NCBI GenBank assembly: GCA_013289765.1 | Contig: JABCZI010000010.1 | Coordinates: forward strand, 124,001-188,000 | From: Acidobacteriota bacterium | GTDB taxonomy: Bacteria; Acidobacteriota; Terriglobia; Terriglobales; Acidobacteriaceae | Direction of reading: 5' to 3' | Length of the DNA: 64,000 bases | Part shown: positions 31,469 through 39,794 of the stretch, piece by piece | Position numbering within the stretch: position 1 is the first letter of the stretch | How the letters are laid out: each line of letters opens with the position of its first letter | The notes under the pieces: generated by a model | What the model was told of the DNA's origin: nothing | Databases searched by the model: none | Seen by the model: the letters and a program-made list of their open reading frames with translations, nothing else | Translations under genes and position numbers: made by a program

Positions 31469-33373
31469 TTGCGCCTATCAAACTTAACTACGGGTCTTCT
31501 GTTTGCGGTGAGTGCGCTCGGAATGGGTGCGCTCGGAATGGGTGCGCTCGGTTCGACGAGCATGTACGGTCAGTCGATCCGTCTACGTGTGGACCTCACT
31601 GACGCTCCTCGTAATCTTTATCATGCCAAGCTGAACATTCCAGCCAGGCCGGGCACAATGACGCTGGTATTTCCGAAATGGATTCCAGGGAATCACCGTC
31701 CCAGCGGCCCGATCGCTGCGCTCACCGGCATCCACATGGAAGCGGCCGGGCAGCCCTTAAAGTGGGAGCGAGACCCGCTCGATATGTACGCCTTCCACGT
31801 TACGGTACCTGATTCGGTGCGCGTGATTGACGTTTCCCTGGACGCGATTACTTCCAACGACAGCGCAGGCGGCGCAGGGCCGGCAGCTTCCAGCAATCTG
31901 CTCGATCTGAACTGGAATGCTGTCGTTCTGTATCCGCAGGGCGTCGAGTCCGACGCGGTCGAGTTTGTTCCGTCGGTCAAACTTCCGGCCGGATGGAAGT
32001 ATGGAACTGCGCTGGTGTCGGCGCACGTGTCCGGCGATGAAGTCGAATTCGCTCCGGTTTCGCTGACTACGCTGGTGGATTCTCCTCTAATCGCGGGTGC
32101 GCATTATCAGCGAATTAATTTAACTGACTCCGCCGATAAGCCCCAACACTTTATGGATGTGGTCGCCGACAATGAAACCGATCTGGCGATGAAGCCGCAA
32201 GAGCTTGCGGCGTACCGGAAGTTGGTGGCGGAAACCGGCGCTCTGTTTGGCGCGCGCCATTACCGGCAGTATCACTTTTTGTACACACTTAGCGATCAAG
32301 TCGGCGGACATGGACTCGAGCACCATGAATCCAATGACAGCGCCGCCGCCGAACGTACGCTGCTCGATCCCAATCTGCACCTGCTCTACGCCGATCTTCT
32401 GCCTCATGAATTTGCGCATTCGTGGAACGGGAAATATCGCCGTCCCGCCGGCCTCGCCACCCGCAATTATCAGGAACCAATGATTGGCGATCTTCTGTGG
32501 GTTTACGAAGGGCTCACTGACTATCTCGGCATTCTCCTCGCGGAACGCAGCGGACTTTTATCGGCCGAACAATATCGCGAAGGCTTGGCCGCAACGGCAG
32601 CCAGCCTCGATCACCGCTCCGGAAGAAGTTGGCGTCCACTCGAAGACACTGCGCGCTCCGTGCAGATCCTGCGATTGATGGGACCGCAGTGGTCGAGCTG
32701 GCGCCGCGGTCTCGATTACTATCCCGAGGGCGAATTGATCTGGCTGGAGGTTGATTCCATCATCCGCGAGCAGACCAAGGGCCAGCGCTCTCTCGACGAT
32801 TTCTGCCGCCGCTTCGAGGGCGGACAGAGTGGATCGCCAATGGTTGTGCCTTACACGCTTGACGATGTGGTCCATGCACTCAATGACGTCGCTCCGTATG
32901 ATTGGGGGAAGCTGCTTGGGGAGCGTGTAAGTTCGACCGTCCCCCACGCGCCGCTGGGCGGGATCGAGCGCGACGGGTGGAAACTCGTATACAACGATCA
33001 GCCAAATGTCTTCAGCAAGGCGATCGAAAAATTGTTCAAGTCCGCTGACTTTTCTTATTCGCTCGGATTCACTCTCGCTGAAGATGGCAAGTTTAATGAT
33101 GTGATTGTGGGCTCTCCCGCCTATCAATCGGGAATCGGCCCAGGCATGACGTTGATTGCAGTGAACGGTCGTAAATGGACCCCCGCAATCATTCGCGCCG
33201 CGCTAAAGGCTGCGCAAGGAACCGTAGCGCCCATTGAACTGCTGGTTGAAAACGCCCAGTTCTATCAAACCTATTCCGTTTCGTACCACGAAGGCGAGCA
33301 GAACCCGCACCTGGAGCCCGTCTCCGGGCAGCCCGACCGCCTCTCCATCCTGCTCACCCCGCTGAGCAAATGA
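31469..33373 (+). CDS. M61-family glycyl-aminopeptidase-like metalloprotease with PDZ domain
   Basis: 634 aa from TTG. The signal peptide (residues about 5-32) contains a repeated ALGMG element caused by two tandem 15-bp DNA repeats. The N-terminal beta domain starts IRLRVDLTDAPRNLYHAKL. The zinc site is LPHEFAHSWNGKYRRP (HEFAH, about 312-316), with the downstream Glu in LLWVYEGLTDYLG, as in M61. A PDZ domain follows (about 525-605, YSLGFTLAEDGKF and SPAYQSGIGPGMTLIAVNG). It is exported and probably clips N-terminal Gly/Ala residues of peptides; the substrate is unknown. Confidence 0.9.
   Translation: MRLSNLTTGLLFAVSALGMGALGMGALGSTSMYGQSIRLRVDLTDAPRNLYHAKLNIPARPGTMTLVFPKWIPGNHRPSGPIAALTGIHMEAAGQPLKWERDPLDMYAFHVTVPDSVRVIDVSLDAITSNDSAGGAGPAASSNLLDLNWNAVVLYPQGVESDAVEFVPSVKLPAGWKYGTALVSAHVSGDEVEFAPVSLTTLVDSPLIAGAHYQRINLTDSADKPQHFMDVVADNETDLAMKPQELAAYRKLVAETGALFGARHYRQYHFLYTLSDQVGGHGLEHHESNDSAAAERTLLDPNLHLLYADLLPHEFAHSWNGKYRRPAGLATRNYQEPMIGDLLWVYEGLTDYLGILLAERSGLLSAEQYREGLAATAASLDHRSGRSWRPLEDTARSVQILRLMGPQWSSWRRGLDYYPEGELIWLEVDSIIREQTKGQRSLDDFCRRFEGGQSGSPMVVPYTLDDVVHALNDVAPYDWGKLLGERVSSTVPHAPLGGIERDGWKLVYNDQPNVFSKAIEKLFKSADFSYSLGFTLAEDGKFNDVIVGSPAYQSGIGPGMTLIAVNGRKWTPAIIRAALKAAQGTVAPIELLVENAQFYQTYSVSYHEGEQNPHLEPVSGQPDRLSILLTPLSK
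31514..31549 (+). repeat. Tandem 15-bp repeat in the M61 signal peptide
   Basis: CTCGGAATGGGTGCG occurs twice in tandem, followed by a partial third copy (CTCGG). It encodes LGMGA units within the hydrophobic core of the signal peptide, so copy number changes the helix length by five residues without breaking the frame. Confidence 0.75.
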
Positions 33374-33477
33374 AGCGTCGGACTTGGGGGTAATCTAAGG
33401 TTGTAATACCTCTGTACGCAGATCCTTTCGCAATCGCTGCTAGAATCGCGCTAGCTCAACTGCACAAATCTAACAGT

Positions 33478-34437
33478 ATGCATTTCTCCCTCAGAGCCGC
33501 TGCCGCTTTGGTGTTTTCGGCTGGATTCTTTTGCCTTTCGTCACTCGCGACTCAGGCTCAATCCGCGCCTTCGATCCGCCGGGTGCAAGTGCTTCGCGCC
33601 GCGGGTCAAGTCGAGATTGAGATTGAAGCCAGCGAGCGCATTGTTCCCCAAACCAATCTCTTGAGCGGTCCCGACCGCCTGGTAGTGGATTTCGTCAACG
33701 CTCGTCCCAGCGCTCAACTCCGCAACCTTTTCGTAAATCGCGCGGAAGTGAAGAACCTGCGAGTGGGTTTGTTCTCCTCGGACCCGCCAGTCACGCGCAT
33801 TGTTTTGGATTTGAACGGCCCGCAACCTTACCAGGTTTTTCCGGCGGGAAACACAATCATGCTGAAGATCGGACGTGCTGGAGCACGATCAGCCGCCGTC
33901 CACTCTCCTTCCGGGCCTGTTCTAGTGAACGCAAATTATTCCACTCAACCCGTGGAGATTTCCGCGCCCCCATCGCGAGCCGTGAATCCGCGGCTGGAAG
34001 TTTCGTTTCATAATGGACTGCTATCAGTCAGTTCCCATAAAGCCAACCTTTCGGAAATTCTTTTTGCAATCCATGAGCGCACTGGAGCGGAAATCGAAAT
34101 TCCCGCTGGCGCGGAGCAAGACCAGGTAGCCGCCGACTTTGGTCCGGGCCCGGCGCCCGAAGTTCTAGCTCATCTGCTGAACGGCACGAAGTTCAATTTC
34201 ATGATTCTAAGTTCGACAACCGATCCTCAGGCTCTGGACCGCGTCATTCTCAGCCCGCGTGCGGACGGAGCAATGTCTGCCGCAATGGCTCAAAATCAGG
34301 CCGTAGTGGACGAAGATGCGGAAGCGTCCCAAGTAATGCCAGTGCGATCCTCGCCGCCGATTCCTTCACCCGATGACCCGAATGGAACAACTGGTTCACC
34401 CGCGCCAAAGCCTTCCGACAGCAACGTTCCGGACTAA
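33478..34437 (+). CDS. AMIN-domain periplasmic protein with STN-like module
   Basis: 319 aa with a signal peptide (about residues 5-28). An AMIN domain (about 33-135) reads IRRVQVLRAAGQVEIEIEAS, PDRLVVDFVNARPSAQ, VKNLRVGLFSSDPPVTRIVLDL and YQVFPAGNTIMLKIG. A second module (about 178-265; LSVSSHKANLSEILFAIHER, VLAHLLNGTKFNFMIL) resembles the short N-terminal domain of secretins and TonB receptors. A Pro/Ser-rich tail ends the protein. AMIN domains bind peptidoglycan or pilus assembly parts, as in PilQ and AmiC; the secretin barrel itself is absent. It sits beside the tad genes in opposite orientation, 30 bp from tadG's end. Confidence 0.83.
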   Translation: MHFSLRAAAALVFSAGFFCLSSLATQAQSAPSIRRVQVLRAAGQVEIEIEASERIVPQTNLLSGPDRLVVDFVNARPSAQLRNLFVNRAEVKNLRVGLFSSDPPVTRIVLDLNGPQPYQVFPAGNTIMLKIGRAGARSAAVHSPSGPVLVNANYSTQPVEISAPPSRAVNPRLEVSFHNGLLSVSSHKANLSEILFAIHERTGAEIEIPAGAEQDQVAADFGPGPAPEVLAHLLNGTKFNFMILSSTTDPQALDRVILSPRADGAMSAAMAQNQAVVDEDAEASQVMPVRSSPPIPSPDDPNGTTGSPAPKPSDSNVPD

Positions 34438-34466
34438 TCCTTAAAGTTTCTGGAGTCTCTTCGAGA

Positions 34467-35906
34467 TTACGGTGGCGTGATCAGCCGCACCGGCACGGGA
34501 GAAGTCCCAAATACGGGCGGATTCGTTGCACTGTTGCTGCATCCGGCGACGTTCATCACGGTTACGGTCACGTTTCCAGTAGTCGTGTCCACGCTATTGA
34601 TGAAGACCTGCAGAAAGCCTGTGATCGTTACTGAGGGTTGGGTGCCCGCCATAGGTCCACTGCTGAAGTCGGCGATCGGCAAGGTCACGATGGAATTGCT
34701 TGAGGTTATGACATCGCCGCTACTTACACCGGCACCGACCAGAGGATTGCCGCTGCCGGCCTGTATCTGAAACGGGAACACGGTACCTTTAGCGTTTGTT
34801 GTCACTAGCGTGTCTGGTCCCGCGGATTGATGGATTAGACATTGCGTCGCTTCAGACGTATCACCTGTACCCGGTGGGTTCACGGGATTCTCGGTCAGGT
34901 CGACGAGCGAGCCGTTCACGGTGCCGCAGGCGTACACCGTGTTCTGATCGCATCCCGCGATCGCTGGCTGGTACCCAGTGGCAGGAATTGCGGGCGAACA
35001 CGAAGGAACCGCCCTGGGGGTACCTGAAACTAATGCCGGGACGTATTCCAAATATGGCACCGGAGGCGACCCGATCGAACGCAACCTAGGTGGGTTGTCG
35101 TAGATGTTTCCAGCGGGAGACGGCGGGAGTTCACAGTTAGCGGCCCCTGGCACACAGTCCGCGACCAAATTGACTGTCTCACCAATCACACCCCCTCCAA
35201 GCTGCAAAACTCCGCCGTTCGAGATCGAGCCGTCTTTGGTGGCGACGAAGCCGCCCCCGTTTGGATCGATATTTGGTATGACCCAGGGCTTCACACATCG
35301 CGGCTGCACAGGGATCATATTGCCCCCCGCGTCGGCCGAGTCGGATGGATTGAAGGCTTCGGCGCTAGCGGTTGCGCTCACTCCGGAATTTGAGGAAGTG
35401 CCTCCGGGTATCAGCGAAAAGACGCGAGCAAAGAAGGTGGGCAGTTTCGCTTGTTGCACATACACCTTGACAATGGGATTTACTCCGAAACTTGGCTTCG
35501 CGCCGGAGCAATCCTCGTTCGTGCCGCCGCCACTATTTGTGCCGTAGTACACCTTGACCGTAGAAGCTGGATTACCGCCGATTAGATTCTGTTGCGCGAT
35601 GTTAAATGCCGCCGTGCTCGCGGGGCTGCTCTCCCCGCCGCAAACCTTCTGCCACGAATCGCGCTTGTTCGTGGGATCGCCGGTGATGCCTGAAATCGAA
35701 ATCACTCGCGCCGCTGTCAAGGCCGCCGCGTCCGCGGCACGCTGAGCTTCGGCCTTGGCCTGGTAAAGGGTTCCGACGTCGATGGAAAGTGCTGCCATAG
35801 CGACGATCGAAAGCAACGCCACCGCAACCAGCGCCATAGTGAAACCGCGCTCATTCGAACTCCGCTCCGTGCCACTTTGATGGCGGTGGATTAGGGGTGG
35901 CAGCAT
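34467..35906 (-). CDS. TadG-like pilus assembly protein
   Basis: 479 aa. The N-terminus ERGFTMALVAVALLSIVAMAALSIDVGTLYQ is a pseudopilin-type helix followed by AEAQRAADAAALTAARV, the TadG/Tad (DUF2134) hallmark. The rest is a large extracytoplasmic, Gly/Ser/Pro-rich beta region with several spaced Cys residues (for example CVKPWVIPNI, CDQNTVYACG) and a C-terminal GFLQVFINSVDTTTGNVTVTVMN. TadG is a minor structural component of Flp pili. It is the last gene of the tadV-tadE-tadE-tadG operon; its start is 10 bp from the tadE stop. Confidence 0.85.
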   Translation of the reverse strand: MLPPLIHRHQSGTERSSNERGFTMALVAVALLSIVAMAALSIDVGTLYQAKAEAQRAADAAALTAARVISISGITGDPTNKRDSWQKVCGGESSPASTAAFNIAQQNLIGGNPASTVKVYYGTNSGGGTNEDCSGAKPSFGVNPIVKVYVQQAKLPTFFARVFSLIPGGTSSNSGVSATASAEAFNPSDSADAGGNMIPVQPRCVKPWVIPNIDPNGGGFVATKDGSISNGGVLQLGGGVIGETVNLVADCVPGAANCELPPSPAGNIYDNPPRLRSIGSPPVPYLEYVPALVSGTPRAVPSCSPAIPATGYQPAIAGCDQNTVYACGTVNGSLVDLTENPVNPPGTGDTSEATQCLIHQSAGPDTLVTTNAKGTVFPFQIQAGSGNPLVGAGVSSGDVITSSNSIVTLPIADFSSGPMAGTQPSVTITGFLQVFINSVDTTTGNVTVTVMNVAGCSNSATNPPVFGTSPVPVRLITPP

Positions 35907-35916
35907 GGGAAGTACC

Positions 35917-36504
35917 TCAGTTTTCGTTGAATGCCATGGCGGTCGTAGTAAGACTGGTTGGACCCGTAAACTTTCCGCCCACCAGACTGCTTACGCTGCC
36001 GAATTGCCACTTGTACGGGTACTGAATGGTGACGCATGTTCCGACCAAATTTACTGCGTTGACTTTCTGGGTGCAGCCCCGATTGATGGTGAGCACCAGC
36101 GCGGCGGTGGCTCCGCAGGGGGAACCCGTGGCAGTAAAAACCCAAGTCAGTCCGGTAGCCGTAAAGGTTCCCACGCTGAGGCCGCAGTCGGAGATATTTT
36201 CCGAGGCAAGATAGTTATCTACCACCTGAAAGGCATCAGCGACCGAATCAGGGGCGATTTTGGCGCTGCCGTTGCCAAGATCGTTGGCTGGATCGGCGGC
36301 CGCCACACGCGCGCCTTCTCGTGCGGCGTTGGTCAGCTTTTGCTTCAAAGAAACCGCTCCACTGAAGTCAAAAATTCCTACGACGAACAACACCAACAAC
36401 GGCAATGAAAGCGCAAACTCAACGATCTGTGAAGCCCGCTCGTCCGTCCAGCCACGCCCCAGAGTAGCCAGCGCGCGAAACCTTGGAATACACATTGGCA
36501 TCAT
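35917..36504 (-). CDS. TadE-family pseudopilin
   Basis: 195 aa. After a short basic leader, ERASQIVEFALSLPLLVLFVVGIFDFSGA carries the TadE signature, with the conserved Glu in the Q-x-VEFAL position and the prepilin helix. Next come KLTNAAREGARVAAAD, a standard TadE sequence. The C-terminal part is beta-rich with Cys pairs (SDCGLS, CGATAALVLTINRGC, GTCVTIQYPYKW). It should be matured by the TadV peptidase. Its ATG overlaps the stop of the upstream tadE by 4 nt. Confidence 0.87.
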   Translation of the reverse strand: MMPMCIPRFRALATLGRGWTDERASQIVEFALSLPLLVLFVVGIFDFSGAVSLKQKLTNAAREGARVAAADPANDLGNGSAKIAPDSVADAFQVVDNYLASENISDCGLSVGTFTATGLTWVFTATGSPCGATAALVLTINRGCTQKVNAVNLVGTCVTIQYPYKWQFGSVSSLVGGKFTGPTSLTTTAMAFNEN

Positions 36505-37082
36505 TGCGTCTCTTGCCTCATTTGCGCTTGCCCTGGCAGAAGCACGTTTCCCAAGTCTAATGTTGTGAGGGGAATGGGAAAATGGTAGGGAAGTTTGTAT
36601 CTGGCGCTAACTGATATACCGCATGTGCCCATGCCGCCTTGGCTGGGAAATGACAGCTGAACGTTTTCCTGAACACAAACATTGGCCACGGAGCCGTCGC
36701 AAGATACCGCGGCCTTGCACGAAGAGGTTGGGCTGCCACAAATGCATAGTGCAGGCGACGTCCACTTGGGGGAAGCGCCTCCCCACGCCACGAGGTCACT
36801 CTTATCCAAATGCGCAGCCGCGAGCGCGTTGTAGACTGCGGCCTGAGCGTTAGCGGCGGCGGTCCCAGCGGCGCACGTCGTGCACGCCGGTGCTACAGCA
36901 GCTTCTGCCCCTAGCCGTGTCGCATGGGTGAGGGTCCCGTAAATACGAAACGCTTGTCCGAACCAAAAGACAGCCATGAATATCATGAAGAACAATGGAA
37001 GTATCATGGCAGTTTCCGCGATCTCCGAGGCCCGCGTGCTGCTGAGTAAATGACGCCACGTTGTATATTCGGACTTTTTCAT
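36501..37082 (-). CDS. Second TadE-family pseudopilin
   Basis: 193 aa. RASEIAETAMILPLFFMIFMAVFWFGQAFRIYG holds a TadE-like helix with the E-x-A-E-x-A motif in place of VEFAL, followed by LTHATRLGAEAAVAPACTTC. The CTTC and several later Cys residues (CICGSPTSSCKAAVSC) are an unusual density for the family and suggest disulfide bonds outside the cell. The end VSARYKLPYHFPIPL is like that of TadE/TadF minor pilins. It overlaps the next tadE by 4 nt and starts 3 bp after tadV. Confidence 0.85.
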   Translation of the reverse strand: MKKSEYTTWRHLLSSTRASEIAETAMILPLFFMIFMAVFWFGQAFRIYGTLTHATRLGAEAAVAPACTTCAAGTAAANAQAAVYNALAAAHLDKSDLVAWGGASPKWTSPALCICGSPTSSCKAAVSCDGSVANVCVQENVQLSFPSQGGMGTCGISVSARYKLPYHFPIPLTTLDLGNVLLPGQAQMRQETQ

Positions 37083-37085
37083 TCG

Positions 37086-37613
37086 CTATCGCGCTCCCCA
37101 GATTTTTCCGGCGCCGAAAAGCAAAGTCGTCAAGGCCAATGCTACGCCATACGGAACCTTCAACGACTGCGGATTATCCAGCGAAACTTCCGCCCCCGGC
37201 CTCCGAAGCATGAACATCGAACCCAGCAGATGTCCAATATTACGCATGGTTTGCTTGAATCTTCGCTTGTAAATCACCAGCACCAAAGCCATAACCCCAG
37301 CGACGAGGACGGATCCCATTAGTAGATTTGCCAATACTTCCCAGCCTACGAATGCACCCAACGCTCCCGCCAGTTTCCAGTCGCCCGCGCCCAGGCTGCG
37401 CAGAAAAACAAAAGGCAGCAGCACGGCCAGCCCAAACGCGGCACCCAGCAGGGAAGTCCTTAATCCTGCCAATCCGTTCATTAAAACATTCGCCGCAATC
37501 CCTACGAAAAACCCCGGAACTGTCAGCCAGTTCGGAATCCTTCGGCTACGCCAATCTGTCCATCCAGCCAGCAGCGCGAGCGCTATCGCTGGTCCCAGGA
37601 TCAGCGGCTTCAA
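37086..37613 (-). CDS. Prepilin peptidase, CpaA/TadV type (A24)
   Basis: 175 aa from TTG 37613, which follows GGAG by 5 nt. A longer frame to 37778 adds 55 residues with no membrane or family character. The two catalytic Asp residues of A24 peptidases are in GWTDWRSRRIPNWL and in SLGAGDWKLAGALG (the GxGD motif). About five membrane helices are visible. It would cleave leader peptides of Flp-type prepilins and of the TadE proteins encoded immediately downstream. It is the first gene of the operon; no flp pilin or CpaF ATPase lies alongside. Confidence 0.87.
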   Translation of the reverse strand: MKPLILGPAIALALLAGWTDWRSRRIPNWLTVPGFFVGIAANVLMNGLAGLRTSLLGAAFGLAVLLPFVFLRSLGAGDWKLAGALGAFVGWEVLANLLMGSVLVAGVMALVLVIYKRRFKQTMRNIGHLLGSMFMLRRPGAEVSLDNPQSLKVPYGVALALTTLLFGAGKIWGAR

Positions 37614-37810
37614 GCCTGCTCCGCTTTGTGGCGGAACTCGTCTTGAAGTTTCTGCCAACACTCCGGATGATGTGTCGCTGAAGCCTGAGGGGAATTGATA
37701 AGTCGCTCCCGGGCGCCCGAAAGGCCTCGCGCCCCATTGGGGCGGATTTTCACATAGCCAGTCCTCGAAGTCAATCAAACGCCCTAAGAACGCTTGCCAC
37801 CTTCAAAACG

Positions 37811-37837
37811 AAAGGCCCGGAATCGCTCCGGGCCTTT
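37811..37837 (-). terminator. Terminator between ctpA and the tad operon
   Basis: An 11-bp perfect stem, AAAGGCCCGGA/TCCGGGCCTTT, with a 5-nt loop, 21 bp beyond the S41 protease stop. On the minus strand the stem ends in CCTTTCGTTTT. Confidence 0.8.
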
Positions 37838-37857
37838 AGAAATTACTCTCATCCTAC

Positions 37858-39459
37858 TTACCGGTTGAAAGCTCCGGCGCTATTGTGCTCAGCGACGATG
37901 CGCTTCGCATTGTCGGCAAGGGCCTTGGCTTGCGGAAGAAGATCCAATCCCTTTACCACTTCCGGGTCAGACTCCGCACGCACTTTCATACCTTCATCCT
38001 GGCCGAAAGCGTCGACAAAGATTTCAGCCTTGATGTTGGACTTGATCCAGTCATTGTTATCGACCAGATCGGCCTGGGTGTATGAGACATTCGCTTCGTC
38101 GAGCGACTTACGGAACTCCTGCAGCAAAGCATCGTCCACTTCCAGGCTCTTCGTCGGATGATGAGTCACGACATAACGCTTGGCGAAATTGAAGAACGCA
38201 TAGTGCTGCAACAGCGTGTCCTGAAAGTGATTGCTCTTCACCGGCGGGATCGCCACGTCGGGAGTGATGCCGCCACCGCCATAAACCGTGCGTCCGCTGT
38301 CCGTCAGTTTCACTTCGCGGTTCGCGTTGCCGGTGGATTCCGAAGCCCGGTTGTAATAATAGTCGTACAGCGAAATGTTGCTGTAATCGCGTTGGATCAG
38401 CCGGCCGCTAGGTGTGTAGTAATGCGCCGTAGTCAACGCAAGTCCCGTGTTCTCCGACAGCGGATACACGGTCTGCACCAGTCCCTTGCCAAACGTAACT
38501 TCGCCCACAATCAGCCCGCGATCGTGATCCTGAATCGCACCGGAAACAATCTCTGCGGCGGATGCGGTCAGCCGGTTTACCAAGACAACTAACGGATAAT
38601 CCCGGTTCCCATTGCCATGCTGCGCCACATAACGCTTCTCCGCTGAAGCGCGGCCGTGATGCGAAACGATCAGTTGTCCCTTCTTCAGGAACTTGTCAGC
38701 GACCCCAACGCCTTCGCTCAACAAGCCGCCAGGATTTCCGCGCAAGTCAAGAATCAAACCCTTCAGATCGCCGAATTCATCGAGCGCCCTGCCCACCTCT
38801 TCCTGCGTGGTCTCGTTAAATCCGGTGACGTGCAAATAGCCGATGCCCGGCCGAATCAGAAAGTGCACATCGACGCTGTAGCGCGGAATCTCGTCGCGAA
38901 TCAGCGTGAACTCCATCGGCTTCTCCACGCCTTCGCGCGAGATGCTGATGTGGACCGTCGTGCCTTTGGGTCCCTTGAGCAGATCGGCTACATCGCCCGT
39001 GCTCATGTTCTCGGTGGACTTTCCATCGACTGCAATAATCACGTCGCCGGGATGAATGCCCGCCTTGTAAGCGGGAGTGCCGGTGAAGGGAAAGATCACA
39101 ATCACTTTATTGTTTCGCGGCCCAACCGTCATACCCACGCCGTAGTACTTGCCGCGCTGGTCCTCGCGCATCAGCGCGTAAGATTTTGGATCAAAGAAAT
39201 TCGAGTGCGGGTCGAGCGCGTGCAGCATTCCTGGAATGGCCCCGTTATAAATAGCCTTATCCGGATTGACCGCCTCCGCGTAGTTATCCTCAATGATGGA
39301 GTAAACGTCAGTGAACTGTTTCAAGCTGTCTTTGACGTCGGAATCGCTTGAGGGCGAAGAAGTCTGTCCCGTGCGCTGGGCGAAAAGAATCCCCAAAAAG
39401 CCGCAAGCAAGCAGGAACAAAACTACCAGGAAGAGTGATCGGCGAGAACTACGTGCCAT
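37858..39459 (-). CDS. S41 C-terminal processing protease (CtpA)
   Basis: 533 aa with an N-terminal membrane anchor (residues 8-27). A short helical region (SLKQFTDVYSIIEDNYAEAV) is followed by a PDZ domain (about 95-180: YYGVGMTVGPRN, AYKAGIHPGDVIIAVDG). The Ser/Lys dyad lies in LTASAAEIVSGAIQD (Ser about 300) and VTFGKGLVQT (Lys about 325). The substrate-binding GLILDLRGNPGGLLSEG is intact. It trims C-termini of periplasmic proteins. The C-terminal 130 residues, with LTDSGRTVYGGGGITPDV, are typical of the family. An AGGA site precedes the ATG by about 10 nt; a TATACT -10-like box lies at 39526-39521. Confidence 0.94.
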   Translation of the reverse strand: MARSSRRSLFLVVLFLLACGFLGILFAQRTGQTSSPSSDSDVKDSLKQFTDVYSIIEDNYAEAVNPDKAIYNGAIPGMLHALDPHSNFFDPKSYALMREDQRGKYYGVGMTVGPRNNKVIVIFPFTGTPAYKAGIHPGDVIIAVDGKSTENMSTGDVADLLKGPKGTTVHISISREGVEKPMEFTLIRDEIPRYSVDVHFLIRPGIGYLHVTGFNETTQEEVGRALDEFGDLKGLILDLRGNPGGLLSEGVGVADKFLKKGQLIVSHHGRASAEKRYVAQHGNGNRDYPLVVLVNRLTASAAEIVSGAIQDHDRGLIVGEVTFGKGLVQTVYPLSENTGLALTTAHYYTPSGRLIQRDYSNISLYDYYYNRASESTGNANREVKLTDSGRTVYGGGGITPDVAIPPVKSNHFQDTLLQHYAFFNFAKRYVVTHHPTKSLEVDDALLQEFRKSLDEANVSYTQADLVDNNDWIKSNIKAEIFVDAFGQDEGMKVRAESDPEVVKGLDLLPQAKALADNAKRIVAEHNSAGAFNR

Positions 39460-39794
39460 CGTGAATTTTCCTTCGATTGAGGGCAGTCGGCCTACCCCGG
39501 CTACCGCGCTGAATACACGCAGTATATCACCAGATTAGACAGTCCCGGACCCGAATGGTCACCATCGGTAACCCGCTCCCGAAACCGCCTCTAGTATGAG
39601 ATGCGCAGGGAAACGCTTAGGGTTCGTGATCGTTGCCGGGCCGCCCCTTCGATCAACCAGGTGCACCTCAGCAGAGTCGCCCACCAGGTTCACCCTAGAA
39701 AAGCTATTGACGGCGAAGAACTCCAGCTATATTGTGGCGGGCACCAAACACGCGGGTTGGTCTGGCCTCTGCAACCCGCCCGGGGAGTTGGAAT
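39460..39794. other. 335-bp intergenic region between divergent ctpA and the HEYTH/TPR gene
   Basis: No gene seen. It contains a likely -10 box for ctpA (TATACT on the minus strand, 39526-39521) and a promoter for the plus-strand gene (TTGACG at 39707-39712, 15-bp spacer, TATATT at 39728-39733). Short open frames here have no family character. Confidence 0.5.
39707..39733 (+). promoter_or_regulatory. Promoter of the HEYTH/TPR protease gene
   Basis: TTGACG, 15-bp spacer, TATATT. The predicted start near 39740 gives a leader of about 55 nt to the GTG at 39795. Confidence 0.45.
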
